From contig NZ_LQRT01000058.1 in assembly GCF_001632745.1 (NCBI RefSeq), forward strand, positions 124,001-188,000: a stretch of 64,000 nt of DNA, read 5' to 3'. The stretch's first letter is position 1; every line of letters begins with the position of its first letter. A program made the translations under genes and the position numbers. This DNA comes from Aquimarina aggregata. GTDB taxonomy: Bacteria > Bacteroidota > Bacteroidia > Flavobacteriales > Flavobacteriaceae. Below are positions 1-9,412 of this stretch, piece after piece. The notes beneath the pieces were generated by a model. That model saw only the letters and a list, made by a program, of their open reading frames with translations, ran no database searches and was not told where the DNA came from.

Positions 1-128
1 AATGGAGAGCAATGAATAAGGGTAAGATACAAATACAGTCAGAAGCTGCAGAGGTGTATTATAAGGATATAGAAATTAAATCTATAGCTACTATTCCAGA
101 AAAATATGTAGGTATAACCCAATTATAG
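1..128 (+). CDS. DUF1080 (3-keto-disaccharide hydrolase-like) protein, C-terminal end only
   Basis: The gene is cut by the left window edge; the visible reading frame (codons starting at base 3) gives about 41 residues and ends at the TAG at 126-128. The residues around GKIQIQSEAAEVYYKDIEI match the closing strand pattern typical of DUF1080 proteins, where a 'G.I.LQ.E...v.yRNI.I' segment ends the lectin-like beta-sandwich. Family members are extracytoplasmic and often sit beside sugar oxidoreductases; some act on 3-keto-glucosides. A second, complete DUF1080 gene lies at 56470-57375 on the other strand. The call rests on a short segment only, so the family is likely but the function is open. 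Confidence 0.6.
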   Translation, partial: WRAMNKGKIQIQSEAAEVYYKDIEIKSIATIPEKYVGITQL

Positions 129-291
129 AGTGGGTAAAGAAAAGATTTTAACATGTTTCTAGTGTTGAATATACTTAAAGAAAATTGCTTTTTGGCGCAC
201 AAATATCTTTAACTATAAATCATATGATTGATTTTATACCTCATATGTTTAAATCAATGAATCTCTATACATGAAAGGATGAAAACCAAAT

Positions 292-336
292 AATTGTTTG
301 ATATATTTCGATATCTAAAAATATCAAAAAACAATT
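292..336 (+). promoter_or_regulatory. Imperfect inverted repeat in the leader of the beta-galactosidase gene
   Basis: AATTGTTTGATAT (292-304) is mirrored by ATATCAAAAAACAATT (321-336) just 6 bases before the GH2 start codon. A sequence close to the flavobacterial -7 box TAnnTTTG (TATATTTC, 302-309) lies inside it. It could be an mRNA hairpin or an operator; this is inference from symmetry alone. The rest of 129-342 holds nothing else I can identify. Confidence 0.3.
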
Positions 337-342
337 TATTCA

Positions 343-3300
343 ATGATTAAGAACTCCTTTCTCATAAGTGTGTTTTTTTTAACCTTACAAGTATTCGCAC
401 AACAAAACGATTGGGAAAACCCAAATGTTATAGCAATTAATAAACTTCCTGCAAGAGCTACAATGTACTCTTTCTCGTCAGAATCAAAAGCATTAGATTG
501 TGATAAATCGAAATCTGGTAGAGTAATATCACTTAATGGAGATTGGCAATTTAATTTCTCAAAAAATCCGTCAGTATCACCCAAAAATTTTCTGCAAGAC
601 AACTTCAAGGATTGGACACGAATTTCTGTTCCTTCAAATTGGGAAATGAAAGGCTTTGGAACTAGAGTATATACAAACTCTAAACACCCATGGGGTACTA
701 ATGATTATCCAAATATACCAGTAGACAATAATCCAACGGGAATTTATAAAAGAACCTTTACAGTACCTTCAGACTGGACAAATATGAATGTTAGGATTCA
801 TTTTGGAGGAGTGTCTTCAGCTTTTTATGTATGGATTAATGGTCAGAAAGTTGGATATAGTCAAGGTAGTAGACTGCCAGCAGAGTTCGATATCACTCCT
901 TTTCTTAAGAAAGGAAAAAATACGGTCGTTACCAAAGTGTATAAATGGTCAGATGGATCTTATTTAGAATCACAAGACCATTGGCGTTTAGCGGGGATGC
1001 ATCGTGATGTAATGTTATTTGCAGAGCCTAAAGCATCTATTGCCGATTTTTTCGTTAGAACCGAACTAGATAAGAACTATGAAAATGCAATACTAAAAGT
1101 TCGACCTAAAATAATGTTGCCTAAAGATGCAGATGCAAAAGGATATACGCTTATTGCTAATGTATATTATGGTCAAAAGAGTATTAAAAGCCAATCTGTT
1201 ACTGTTGATGAAATAACAGGTTATTGGTGGGATCAACGTTGGACTCCTAAGTTTGATTTTATACATATGGAAATTACAAACCCTAATAAGTGGAGTGCAG
1301 AGACACCAAATCTATATACACTCGTTCTTTCATTAATCGACAAAAATAAAAAGGTGATTGAAGTTAAGTCAACAAGAGTAGGTTTTAGAAAATTTGAAAC
1401 TAAAAATGGAATCTTAACGGTAAATGGACAACCTATAAAACTATATGGGGTGAATCGTCATGATCATAATGCCAAAACAGGAAAGGTGGTTAGTTATGAG
1501 GATATGAAGAGAGACATGGAATTATTAAAGCTATATAATTTTAATGCTGTAAGGTGTAGTCATTATCCGAATAATCCTGAATTTTATGATTTATGTGATC
1601 AATATGGAATTTATGTGATGGACGAGGCTAATGTTGAGAGTCATGGAGTTCGAGGGGAACTTACTAACAACCCAAAATGGAGTCAAGCATTTTTAGAACG
1701 CGCCATTAGAATGGTTGAGCGAGATAAAAATCATCCCTCTATATTTTCATGGTCATTAGGTAATGAATCTGGTGTTGGACCTAATCATGCAGCCATGGCA
1801 GGATGGATTAAATGGTACGATAACGATAGGATTTTACATTATGAAGCTGCGAATGGTAGCGGAGGAGAACTTTCTCCTCAAACTAAAAATACACCTCCGG
1901 ATAATTATGACTTCGTTGATATTATTAGTAGGATGTATCCCACTCCAGATGAGTTTAGAGAAATGGATGTATCACAAACTTCTAAAAAACCTGTAATATC
2001 ATGTGAATATTCACATGCCATGGGCAACTCTAATGGCGGACTTAAAGAAATATGGGATATTATTCATAACAATCCCCGTTTAGCAGGAGGATTTATTTGG
2101 GACTGGATGGATCAAGGGATATTGGTTAAAGAAGATAATGGTTGTGAACAATTTGTATATGGTGGATATTTCGGTAGTAAAATAAATGATGAAAATTTTT
2201 GTATTAATGGTGTTATTAATGCAGATCAAACGGTAAAACCTGTAATGTATGAGTGTAAATATGTTTTTCAGCCCATTGTTTTTTCAGAATTAGATGATCT
2301 TAAAAAAACAATTAAAATTACAAATCGACATTCATTCTTAAATACATCTATTTATAACTTTGTCTTTGAACTCTTAGAAGACGGAATAGTGGTGGATAAA
2401 GGAAATCTTAATCTTAAAGAATTGACATCATTTACTAGCGAAACGGTAACGATTCAAAGTGATTATGTTAGGAAAGAAAATAAAGAGTATTTTTTTAATT
2501 TTTATGCTAATTTTAAAAAAGCTACTCCTTGGGCAAATGCAGGGTACACAATAGCCTCAGAACAATTTGCAGTGGTTCAAAAAAATAAAATTGATATAGA
2601 ATCTTTTAAAAGTGATTCAGGAAAAATTACAATAAAAGAATCTGGTAAAGAATTGATAGTAAGTAATGAAAAAATTTCTATTGTTTTTGATACTGATATG
2701 GGAGTGCTAAGTTCGTATGCGTATGAAAATAATAAACTTGTGCAAAAACCTATTCAACCTAATTTTTGGAGAGCTACTACCGATAATGATCGTGCTGTAA
2801 TTCAAAGAATAGAAGGAATAAAAATCTGGAAAGAAGCTAGTACTAATCAAAAACTGATTGATTTTGATTATGATACTCTTAAAGATGGAACAGTACAAGT
2901 AAATACAAAACATCAATTAGCAGGCACTGCATTATATAGTACAACCTACTCGATAAGACCAAATGGTTTAATTAGTATTGATAACACATTACAGGCCCCA
3001 ATTAATTTAGCAAATATACCTAGAGTAGGATTACAAATGGAAGTACCGAATCAGTTACAACAAGTAAAATGGTACGGTAAAGGACCTCATGAGAATTATA
3101 TCGATAGAAACAGTTCTTCTTTTGTAGGACGGTATGATGCTACGCTAGAAAACTTTGGCGAATCTTATGTATATCCGCAAGAATATGCAAATCGTACAGA
3201 TACTAGGTGGGCACAATTTGTTGATAATACAGGTAAAGGATTGCAAATAGAAGGAGGGCTTTTTGAATTCAGTGCCTATCCATATACTATAGAAAACCTT

Positions 3301-3483
3301 GAAAATGCAGAATTAGTTTGTGACTTGAAAAAGACTAACGGAATTACTATTACTATTGATCATAGACAACAAGGGGTTGCAGGATATAATTCTTGGAGTC
3401 TTAAAGCTGCTCCATTAAAGAAACATAGTATTCCGTCTAAAACATATGAATACTCTGTAAGATTAAAACCAATAGGATTTTAA
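343..3483 (+). CDS. Secreted glycoside hydrolase family 2 beta-galactosidase (LacZ type)
   Basis: This 1046-residue enzyme has the full LacZ layout: signal peptide (residues 1-19, ending near VFA-QQ), sugar-binding jelly roll (about 60-230), immunoglobulin-like domain (about 235-350), TIM barrel (about 355-660) and the C-terminal beta-sandwich domains (about 750-1045) with the YGKGPHENYIDR motif. The acid/base is E475 in SLGNESG and the nucleophile E555 in SCEYSHAMGNSNG, both placed as in E. coli LacZ E461 and E537. The signal peptide indicates export, so it probably removes terminal beta-linked galactose or a related sugar from algal oligosaccharides in the periplasm or outside the cell. It precedes a hybrid sensor and sulfatases on the same strand, as in polysaccharide utilisation loci. 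The exact substrate cannot be told from sequence. Confidence 0.92.
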   Translation: MIKNSFLISVFFLTLQVFAQQNDWENPNVIAINKLPARATMYSFSSESKALDCDKSKSGRVISLNGDWQFNFSKNPSVSPKNFLQDNFKDWTRISVPSNWEMKGFGTRVYTNSKHPWGTNDYPNIPVDNNPTGIYKRTFTVPSDWTNMNVRIHFGGVSSAFYVWINGQKVGYSQGSRLPAEFDITPFLKKGKNTVVTKVYKWSDGSYLESQDHWRLAGMHRDVMLFAEPKASIADFFVRTELDKNYENAILKVRPKIMLPKDADAKGYTLIANVYYGQKSIKSQSVTVDEITGYWWDQRWTPKFDFIHMEITNPNKWSAETPNLYTLVLSLIDKNKKVIEVKSTRVGFRKFETKNGILTVNGQPIKLYGVNRHDHNAKTGKVVSYEDMKRDMELLKLYNFNAVRCSHYPNNPEFYDLCDQYGIYVMDEANVESHGVRGELTNNPKWSQAFLERAIRMVERDKNHPSIFSWSLGNESGVGPNHAAMAGWIKWYDNDRILHYEAANGSGGELSPQTKNTPPDNYDFVDIISRMYPTPDEFREMDVSQTSKKPVISCEYSHAMGNSNGGLKEIWDIIHNNPRLAGGFIWDWMDQGILVKEDNGCEQFVYGGYFGSKINDENFCINGVINADQTVKPVMYECKYVFQPIVFSELDDLKKTIKITNRHSFLNTSIYNFVFELLEDGIVVDKGNLNLKELTSFTSETVTIQSDYVRKENKEYFFNFYANFKKATPWANAGYTIASEQFAVVQKNKIDIESFKSDSGKITIKESGKELIVSNEKISIVFDTDMGVLSSYAYENNKLVQKPIQPNFWRATTDNDRAVIQRIEGIKIWKEASTNQKLIDFDYDTLKDGTVQVNTKHQLAGTALYSTTYSIRPNGLISIDNTLQAPINLANIPRVGLQMEVPNQLQQVKWYGKGPHENYIDRNSSSFVGRYDATLENFGESYVYPQEYANRTDTRWAQFVDNTGKGLQIEGGLFEFSAYPYTIENLENAELVCDLKKTNGITITIDHRQQGVAGYNSWSLKAAPLKKHSIPSKTYEYSVRLKPIGF

Positions 3484-3559
3484 TACAGTGGTTAGGGTAA
3501 CTAAGATTAGAATTGTTTGTTTTTAATTTAATACATTTAAGTAATTTAATAATTGGCGT

Positions 3560-6500
3560 ATGAATATCAGTACCTATAAATTTTCTTTACTATCGATCAT
3601 ATTTTGTTTTCTCATTGTAGGATTTGAAAATGTATGTTATGGGCAAGACCCTGTATATTTTGAGCATATTACAACAGACGATGGATTGTCCCAAAGTGAT
3701 ATCAATGCAATATATCAGGATCATAAAGGATTTATGTGGTTTGGTACTCATGACGGATTAAATATGTATGATGGTTACAAGTTCTCTGTGTATAAACCAG
3801 ATGTAAATCAAGAAGGTAGTATTAGTAGTAACTTAATTTATGCAATTAATGGAGATAAAGACGATAACCTATGGATAGGTACGACAGGAAGCGGATTAAA
3901 CTTTTTTAACCGATCAACTGGAAAATTTACTCATTTTAAACATGATGAGAGTGATAAAAAATCCCTTAGCAGTGATCATGTTGCCTCTATATATATCGAT
4001 AAGAAAAACCGATTATGGGTGGGTACTACTAATGGATTGAATATGGCAGATCTCACTAAACCTGTTGATTCACTCAGTTTTCAATATTTTAATCCAGAGC
4101 AAGATCAAGTAATTCCAAACTGGCAAGAGAATTGGTTTAATACAATTTATGAAGATCGCAGTGGACAATTATGGGCAGGTGGGCACGCAGGAGTTTATAA
4201 GTTGTCAAGAGATAAAAAAGGTGATTTTTATTTCAAATTAATGAATGAAACTATAGGTCTACCCAATATACCTGTAAAATGTATGGGAGAAGATAAAACC
4301 GGGCGATTACTTATTGGTACAGATGTCGGTTTATATTGTCAATCCGGAAATCAAGAATCAGGAAAAGTATTTCAACTTAATTGGGCTTTTATTAATGAAT
4401 TGTTAGTAGATAACAATAACAATATTTGGTGTGGAACAAATGATGGATTAATATATTTTGATAATTCTCCTAAAAATGAATTTCCCAAGTTTGTTCAAAA
4501 GTTTACATATGATTTAAGAATCCCCAATAGTATAACTAAAAATATCGTTAAATCATTATTTCTGGATAAAACAGGAATTATATGGGTAGGAACAAACGGA
4601 GGAGGAATAAATAAGTTTGATCCAGAAAGAAAACAATTTAGACATATCCGAAAGACCTTAGATCCAACAAGTCTTAGTTATGACAAAATAAGATCAATGT
4701 ACGAAGATAGTAATGGTACATTGTGGATAGGTACAGAAGGAGGAGGTCTTAATATGCTTCCTAAAGAAAATAATAATGACCAATATACGGGCTTTGTGAA
4801 TTTTGAAACTATAGGGAATTCTTTTGCTATCACAGAAGTACAAACTAAAAATAAAAAAACACTTTTTATTGGAGTAGAAAATGATCCAGGCCTATTACTA
4901 CTTGATATTACTGATCCTAACAATATTAAAGAGGATGATGTGGTTCCCGTTACCGATATTAATCATAGTGTTTTTGCATTATTAGAGGATCATCAAAAAA
5001 ATATATGGATAGGAACATATGGTCGAGGGATACACCGATGGATTAAGAAAGAAGATGACGATTATGAAAAAGATATGCTTATAGAAAATTCTTCAAAAGC
5101 AATTGCGGTTTCTAACAATATTATCAGAGATATTTATGAGGATAGTCAAAAAAATATCTGGTTTGCTACAGGAAATGGACTTAATCGATTAACAAAAGAT
5201 GAAACTACAAAGAAATACCCCAAGTTTGATATTTTTAAGAATGTTGATGGTGATTCTACTACAATCAGTCATAATTATATTTTAACGATTTATGAAAGTA
5301 GTGTAGGCGATATATGGGTTGGAACCTTTGGTGGTGGACTTAATAAATACATTAGACCTTCAGGTGTTCAAAAAGAAGGATTCGTTTCATATACAGAAGC
5401 AGATGGTTTAAAAAATAATGTGATCAAAGGAATTTTAGAAGATGAAGAAGGTCATTTATGGTTATCAACCAACCAAGGACTATCTAAATTCGATCCCATA
5501 AAAGAAACGTTTAAAAATTATGATGTAAATGATGGTTTACAGAATAATGAATTTCAAGAATTGGCATGTTTGAAACGTAATGATGGTGAAATGCTTTTTG
5601 GAGGAGTAAATGGTTTCAATGCATTTTATCCAAAAAATATTAGAGAGAACACATTTAAATCAGAAACCGTTATTACAGATTTTATGATTTCTAATAATTC
5701 TGTTCAAATAGGAGAAGAGGTAAATGGGCGAGTTATCTTAGAAAACACTATAAATAATACAAAAGAGATTCAGTTAAAGTATTGGGAAAATAGCTTTTCT
5801 TTTGAATTTGCAGGACTGCATTATGCGGCTCCAAGAAAAAATCAGTTTGCCTATATGTTAGAAGGGTTCGATAATCATTGGATACAGACTACTGCTGATA
5901 AACGATTTGCAACATATACTAATTTAGAACCAGGAAAATATACACTTAAAGTAAAAACATCTAATAACGATGGATTGTGGGATGAAACCCCCTCAGAGCT
6001 AAAAATTGATGTTGTTCCGCCTTTTTGGCGCACTAAAGGAGCTTATGTCGTGTATTGTTTATTTGGATTAGGATTATTAATTGGTTTTTGGAGAAATACC
6101 ATAAATCGAACGAATAGAAAACATCAATCTACCCTCGATGATCTGGAAAAAGATAAACACGAAGAGGTACAACAGATGAAACTAGAATTCTTTACAAATA
6201 TCTCACATGAGTTTAGAACACCATTAACATTAATCAAAGGACCTCTTGAGTATTTGCAAAAAAGCGGTAGTAATATTGAAGAATCGGTATTACAAGAGCA
6301 ATATGGCTTAATGCATAAGAATACAGATTATTTACTGCGACTAGTAAATCAGTTATTGGATTTTAGAAAGATGAACCAAGGAAAAATGCGCTTAGTCGTT
6401 CGACCAGGTAATGTAACTGATTTTATAAAAGAAGTCGGAGAACCTTTTCAGTTTTTGGCGCATAAACAAAAAATTGGCTTTGCAATAAATACAGCTAACC

Positions 6501-7813
6501 CATCTTTAGAAAGTTGGTTTGATCATGATGCTATGGAGAAAATCATGAATAATTTGTTATCCAATGCATTTAAGTTTACACCAGAAAATGGATCCATTTC
6601 AATTAACATTTCAGAAGACAACGAATTACAAACAATAGGTGTTTTAAAAGCAAAACCTGATCGAAAAAGATATGTTGTCATACAAGTAGAAGATTCAGGA
6701 CCAGGAATATCTAAAAATAAGTTAGAAAATATTTTTGATAGATTTTATGTAGCAAAAGATAAAGACAAGGTAAATCCAGAAGGAGTAGGTATAGGACTTT
6801 CGTTTGTTAAAAATCTAGTAGAACTTCACCAAGGTAGTATATCGGTAATCAGTGAACGAAAGAATGGAACTAATTTTATTGTAAGACTACCAATAGATAA
6901 AGAATCTTATGAAAACATTCAAGGAATAAGTTGTAAAGAAATTTCTGAAAATGATTTTCTAATGCGTTCTTCAGAAAAGGAATCATTTGCCATAGGTATT
7001 AATGATGAATTAGTAGATCAGGATTTGTCAAAATCAAGATCAAAATTACCAGTATTATTGATTGTAGATGATAATGCAGATATAAGAACTTTTATTAAAC
7101 AGGCATTAGGTGAAAATTACGCTATTCATGAAGCAGAAAATGGAAAACAAGGCTTAGAAATGGCAATTAAAATAATACCTAATATAATCCTTACAGATGT
7201 ACTCATGCCCGTCATGGATGGAATAAAGTTTTGTAAAAATCTGAAAACAACAAAAGAAACAAGTCATATCCCTGTCTTGATGTTAACAGCAAAGTCTTCT
7301 CAAGAAAGTGAAGTTCAAGGTCTAAAAATTGGAGCAGATGACTATATCAGAAAACCTTTTGATATGGAATTGTTACAATTAAAGCTATCTAATATTATTC
7401 ACCAGCGTGATCAGTTAAGAAAAGTTTTTAACCGAAAAATTACACTACAACCCAATGAGGTTACAGTAACATCTGCCGATGAAAAATTCTTACAAAGAGC
7501 AATCGAGATTGTAGAAAAACATATGATGAATACAGATTTTAATGTTGAGATGCTTGTTAAAGAAATGAGTCATAGTAGAAGTAATTTATATCTAAAATTC
7601 AAAGAATTAACAGGACTATCCTCTAGTGAATTTATAAGAAATATACGATTAAAAAGAGCAGTACAATTACTAGATCAAAGTGATATGTCGGTAAAGGAGA
7701 TAATGTATATGACAGGTTTTAACACAGCATCATATTTTTCTAAATGTTTCAAGAAACAATTTGGGGTGGTTCCAAGTGAGTACGTAAGGCAAATTGAAGG
7801 GTCAGAAAAATGA
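3560..7813 (+). CDS. Hybrid two-component system sensor/regulator (Reg_prop, Y_Y_Y, HisKA, REC, AraC)
   Basis: One 1417-residue protein carries a whole signalling chain. A signal peptide is followed by two beta-propellers of Reg_prop repeats (about residues 35-690, recurring 'iyeD..g.iWvGT.gGGln.f' units), a Y_Y_Y domain (about 730-815), one membrane helix (about 828-845), a HisKA domain with H883 in NISHEFRTP, an HATPase with N, G1 and G2 boxes (NNLLSNAFKF, DSGPGIS, GVGIGLS), a receiver with D1213 in LTDVLMP, and an AraC-type DNA-binding domain (about 1310-1412). Proteins of this type bind an oligosaccharide in the periplasm and switch on the neighbouring utilisation genes. The neighbours are a beta-galactosidase, a beta-helix protein and two sulfatases, so these are the likely targets. 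Confidence 0.95.
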   Translation: MNISTYKFSLLSIIFCFLIVGFENVCYGQDPVYFEHITTDDGLSQSDINAIYQDHKGFMWFGTHDGLNMYDGYKFSVYKPDVNQEGSISSNLIYAINGDKDDNLWIGTTGSGLNFFNRSTGKFTHFKHDESDKKSLSSDHVASIYIDKKNRLWVGTTNGLNMADLTKPVDSLSFQYFNPEQDQVIPNWQENWFNTIYEDRSGQLWAGGHAGVYKLSRDKKGDFYFKLMNETIGLPNIPVKCMGEDKTGRLLIGTDVGLYCQSGNQESGKVFQLNWAFINELLVDNNNNIWCGTNDGLIYFDNSPKNEFPKFVQKFTYDLRIPNSITKNIVKSLFLDKTGIIWVGTNGGGINKFDPERKQFRHIRKTLDPTSLSYDKIRSMYEDSNGTLWIGTEGGGLNMLPKENNNDQYTGFVNFETIGNSFAITEVQTKNKKTLFIGVENDPGLLLLDITDPNNIKEDDVVPVTDINHSVFALLEDHQKNIWIGTYGRGIHRWIKKEDDDYEKDMLIENSSKAIAVSNNIIRDIYEDSQKNIWFATGNGLNRLTKDETTKKYPKFDIFKNVDGDSTTISHNYILTIYESSVGDIWVGTFGGGLNKYIRPSGVQKEGFVSYTEADGLKNNVIKGILEDEEGHLWLSTNQGLSKFDPIKETFKNYDVNDGLQNNEFQELACLKRNDGEMLFGGVNGFNAFYPKNIRENTFKSETVITDFMISNNSVQIGEEVNGRVILENTINNTKEIQLKYWENSFSFEFAGLHYAAPRKNQFAYMLEGFDNHWIQTTADKRFATYTNLEPGKYTLKVKTSNNDGLWDETPSELKIDVVPPFWRTKGAYVVYCLFGLGLLIGFWRNTINRTNRKHQSTLDDLEKDKHEEVQQMKLEFFTNISHEFRTPLTLIKGPLEYLQKSGSNIEESVLQEQYGLMHKNTDYLLRLVNQLLDFRKMNQGKMRLVVRPGNVTDFIKEVGEPFQFLAHKQKIGFAINTANPSLESWFDHDAMEKIMNNLLSNAFKFTPENGSISINISEDNELQTIGVLKAKPDRKRYVVIQVEDSGPGISKNKLENIFDRFYVAKDKDKVNPEGVGIGLSFVKNLVELHQGSISVISERKNGTNFIVRLPIDKESYENIQGISCKEISENDFLMRSSEKESFAIGINDELVDQDLSKSRSKLPVLLIVDDNADIRTFIKQALGENYAIHEAENGKQGLEMAIKIIPNIILTDVLMPVMDGIKFCKNLKTTKETSHIPVLMLTAKSSQESEVQGLKIGADDYIRKPFDMELLQLKLSNIIHQRDQLRKVFNRKITLQPNEVTVTSADEKFLQRAIEIVEKHMMNTDFNVEMLVKEMSHSRSNLYLKFKELTGLSSSEFIRNIRLKRAVQLLDQSDMSVKEIMYMTGFNTASYFSKCFKKQFGVVPSEYVRQIEGSEK

Positions 7814-7929
7814 ATTTAACATAAAAAATGTTAAATTATTATCATTAATGAGTTTTTTGGATGTGTAAATACATATGTGTTATGTTTTTGAATGTACAAT
7901 TGTCAATTGCGTGATCCGTGATTTTATAT

Positions 7930-7950
7930 TTAAGGTAATATAAACCTTAA
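7930..7950 (+). promoter_or_regulatory. Leader hairpin before the beta-helix lipoprotein gene
   Basis: TTAAGGT (7930-7936) and ACCTTAA (7944-7950) form a 7-bp stem with a 7-base loop, ending 13 bases before the start codon at 7964. It may be a 5' UTR stem-loop or operator. No direct evidence of function. Confidence 0.3.
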
Positions 7951-7963
7951 TTATAACACAAAC

Positions 7964-9229
7964 ATGAAATTAAAATTTGCTATTAAAACATTGGCTATTT
8001 CAGTATTGCTAATAACTACATTTTCTTCGTGTGAGAATGAAGAAATAAATGAACCTACAAATGCTATAGAAATATCATCCAAAGCATCAGTAACCCTTCA
8101 ATGGGACGGTAACCCAGCAACATTTGCAAATGCATTAACTCAAGCGGTAAGAAATGCTGGTGCAGGAGGTACGGTTACATTACCAAATAGAACATATAGA
8201 ACCGATAGGTCTGTATTCTTGCCTACCGATATTCCTAATGTTACCATAACAGGTGCAACTAATAGAGATAATGTTCGAATCGTAGCCACACGTACTTTTA
8301 ATACACCAGGCCTTGTTGTTACAGGAGCTAACGGAACTATATATAGAAATATGACCGTAGATTGGGCAGGATTAGATAATAATTCGGTAGCTGTAAGTTC
8401 ACAAGGTAAATCAGGAGTACAAGCTTATAATATGCGTTTTGCAAATGCAGGACAAGGCTTTGGAACACCAGACAATAGAACAGGATTGCCAATTGATTTT
8501 TTGGTTGCCTCTAACTGTGAATTTAGAAACTGTGCGAGAGGTATCCTATTTAACAGAAATTTTAGCAGCACTCCAGTAAGTAGCATTGGCAAAGTAATTA
8601 TTAGGAATTGTCAATTTTTAGGAGATCAATTGGCAGGTATTAGTATTGATTGTGGAAACGATGGAGCGGATGGAAGAGAAGATTTGAGGATTTTACCACG
8701 AGCGGCTGAAGCAATGGGAATTGTAACCGATATGAATGGTATGGAAATCTCTGGGTGTTTTTTTCAAAAGGCTCAAAACTTTAATTTAGCATTTGCTAAA
8801 GTAAAAAACATACAGGTTTTTGGAAATACCTTTGAAGGTACCACAGGAGCAGTTAGATTTACTGAAGCTATAAATATAGAACATGAATCTAATGGTATTA
8901 GCATTAACGGAAATAATATCAGCAATTTTGCGCAAGGCGATCATAATTATATTTCAGTAATTACTTTTAGAGATTATGGCAATGCCCCTTTATTTGAAAA
9001 TGGTTGTCGTCGTATTTTTATCAATAACAATACATTTAGTGGTAATTGTGGAAGCGGTATCATAGGAGAAGAAGCACAATTTGTGGATATTTTTGACAAC
9101 AATTTTAATTTCCCTCTTCCGGTAGGAGATCATGTTAATTTCTTTAGATCAGATAGAGGAAATAGAAATATAAATGTGGATAGGAATACAAATACACCTA
9201 CTAACAAAATAAGAATAACAACTTTTTAA
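7964..9229 (+). CDS. Secreted right-handed beta-helix lipoprotein, possible polysaccharide lyase or epimerase
   Basis: The 421-residue product starts with a lipoprotein signal (residues 1-23, lipobox ending TFSSC). From about residue 45 it shows the pattern of a pectate-lyase-like parallel beta-helix: an N-cap segment (FANALTQAVRNAGAGGTVTLP, a usual start in such folds), then repeating short strands with stacked N, V and I residues (VTITGAT, LVVTGANG, IRNCQF, ISGCFF, IFINNNTF, IFDNNFN). Known relatives of this fold include pectate, alginate and chondroitin lyases, GH28 enzymes and carbohydrate epimerases. I cannot assign a catalytic residue set. It follows the hybrid sensor by 150 bases, has its own terminator, and lies next to sulfatases, so a surface-attached enzyme on an algal polysaccharide is the likely role. 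Confidence 0.65.
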   Translation: MKLKFAIKTLAISVLLITTFSSCENEEINEPTNAIEISSKASVTLQWDGNPATFANALTQAVRNAGAGGTVTLPNRTYRTDRSVFLPTDIPNVTITGATNRDNVRIVATRTFNTPGLVVTGANGTIYRNMTVDWAGLDNNSVAVSSQGKSGVQAYNMRFANAGQGFGTPDNRTGLPIDFLVASNCEFRNCARGILFNRNFSSTPVSSIGKVIIRNCQFLGDQLAGISIDCGNDGADGREDLRILPRAAEAMGIVTDMNGMEISGCFFQKAQNFNLAFAKVKNIQVFGNTFEGTTGAVRFTEAINIEHESNGISINGNNISNFAQGDHNYISVITFRDYGNAPLFENGCRRIFINNNTFSGNCGSGIIGEEAQFVDIFDNNFNFPLPVGDHVNFFRSDRGNRNINVDRNTNTPTNKIRITTF

Positions 9230-9257
9230 GATGAATACTATTCTTTTTTAATTTTTA

Positions 9258-9285
9258 AACAGCACTAGTAATAGTGCTGTTTTTA
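9258..9285 (+). terminator. Rho-independent terminator after the beta-helix gene
   Basis: A perfect 10-bp stem (AACAGCACTA at 9258-9267 with TAGTGCTGTT at 9272-9281) around a GTAA loop runs straight into a short T tract. It separates the beta-helix gene from the sulfatase pair. Confidence 0.9.
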
Positions 9286-9412
9286 TGTAATGATTAATCA
9301 TTTATGGTAAATAATTGGACATTAAAGAAATGATAGTAAAATCAAAATATGCATTTTTAAACTTTATTTTTATAGCATATCATCATTTAGGCATACGAAT
9401 CATTTAAAACCA

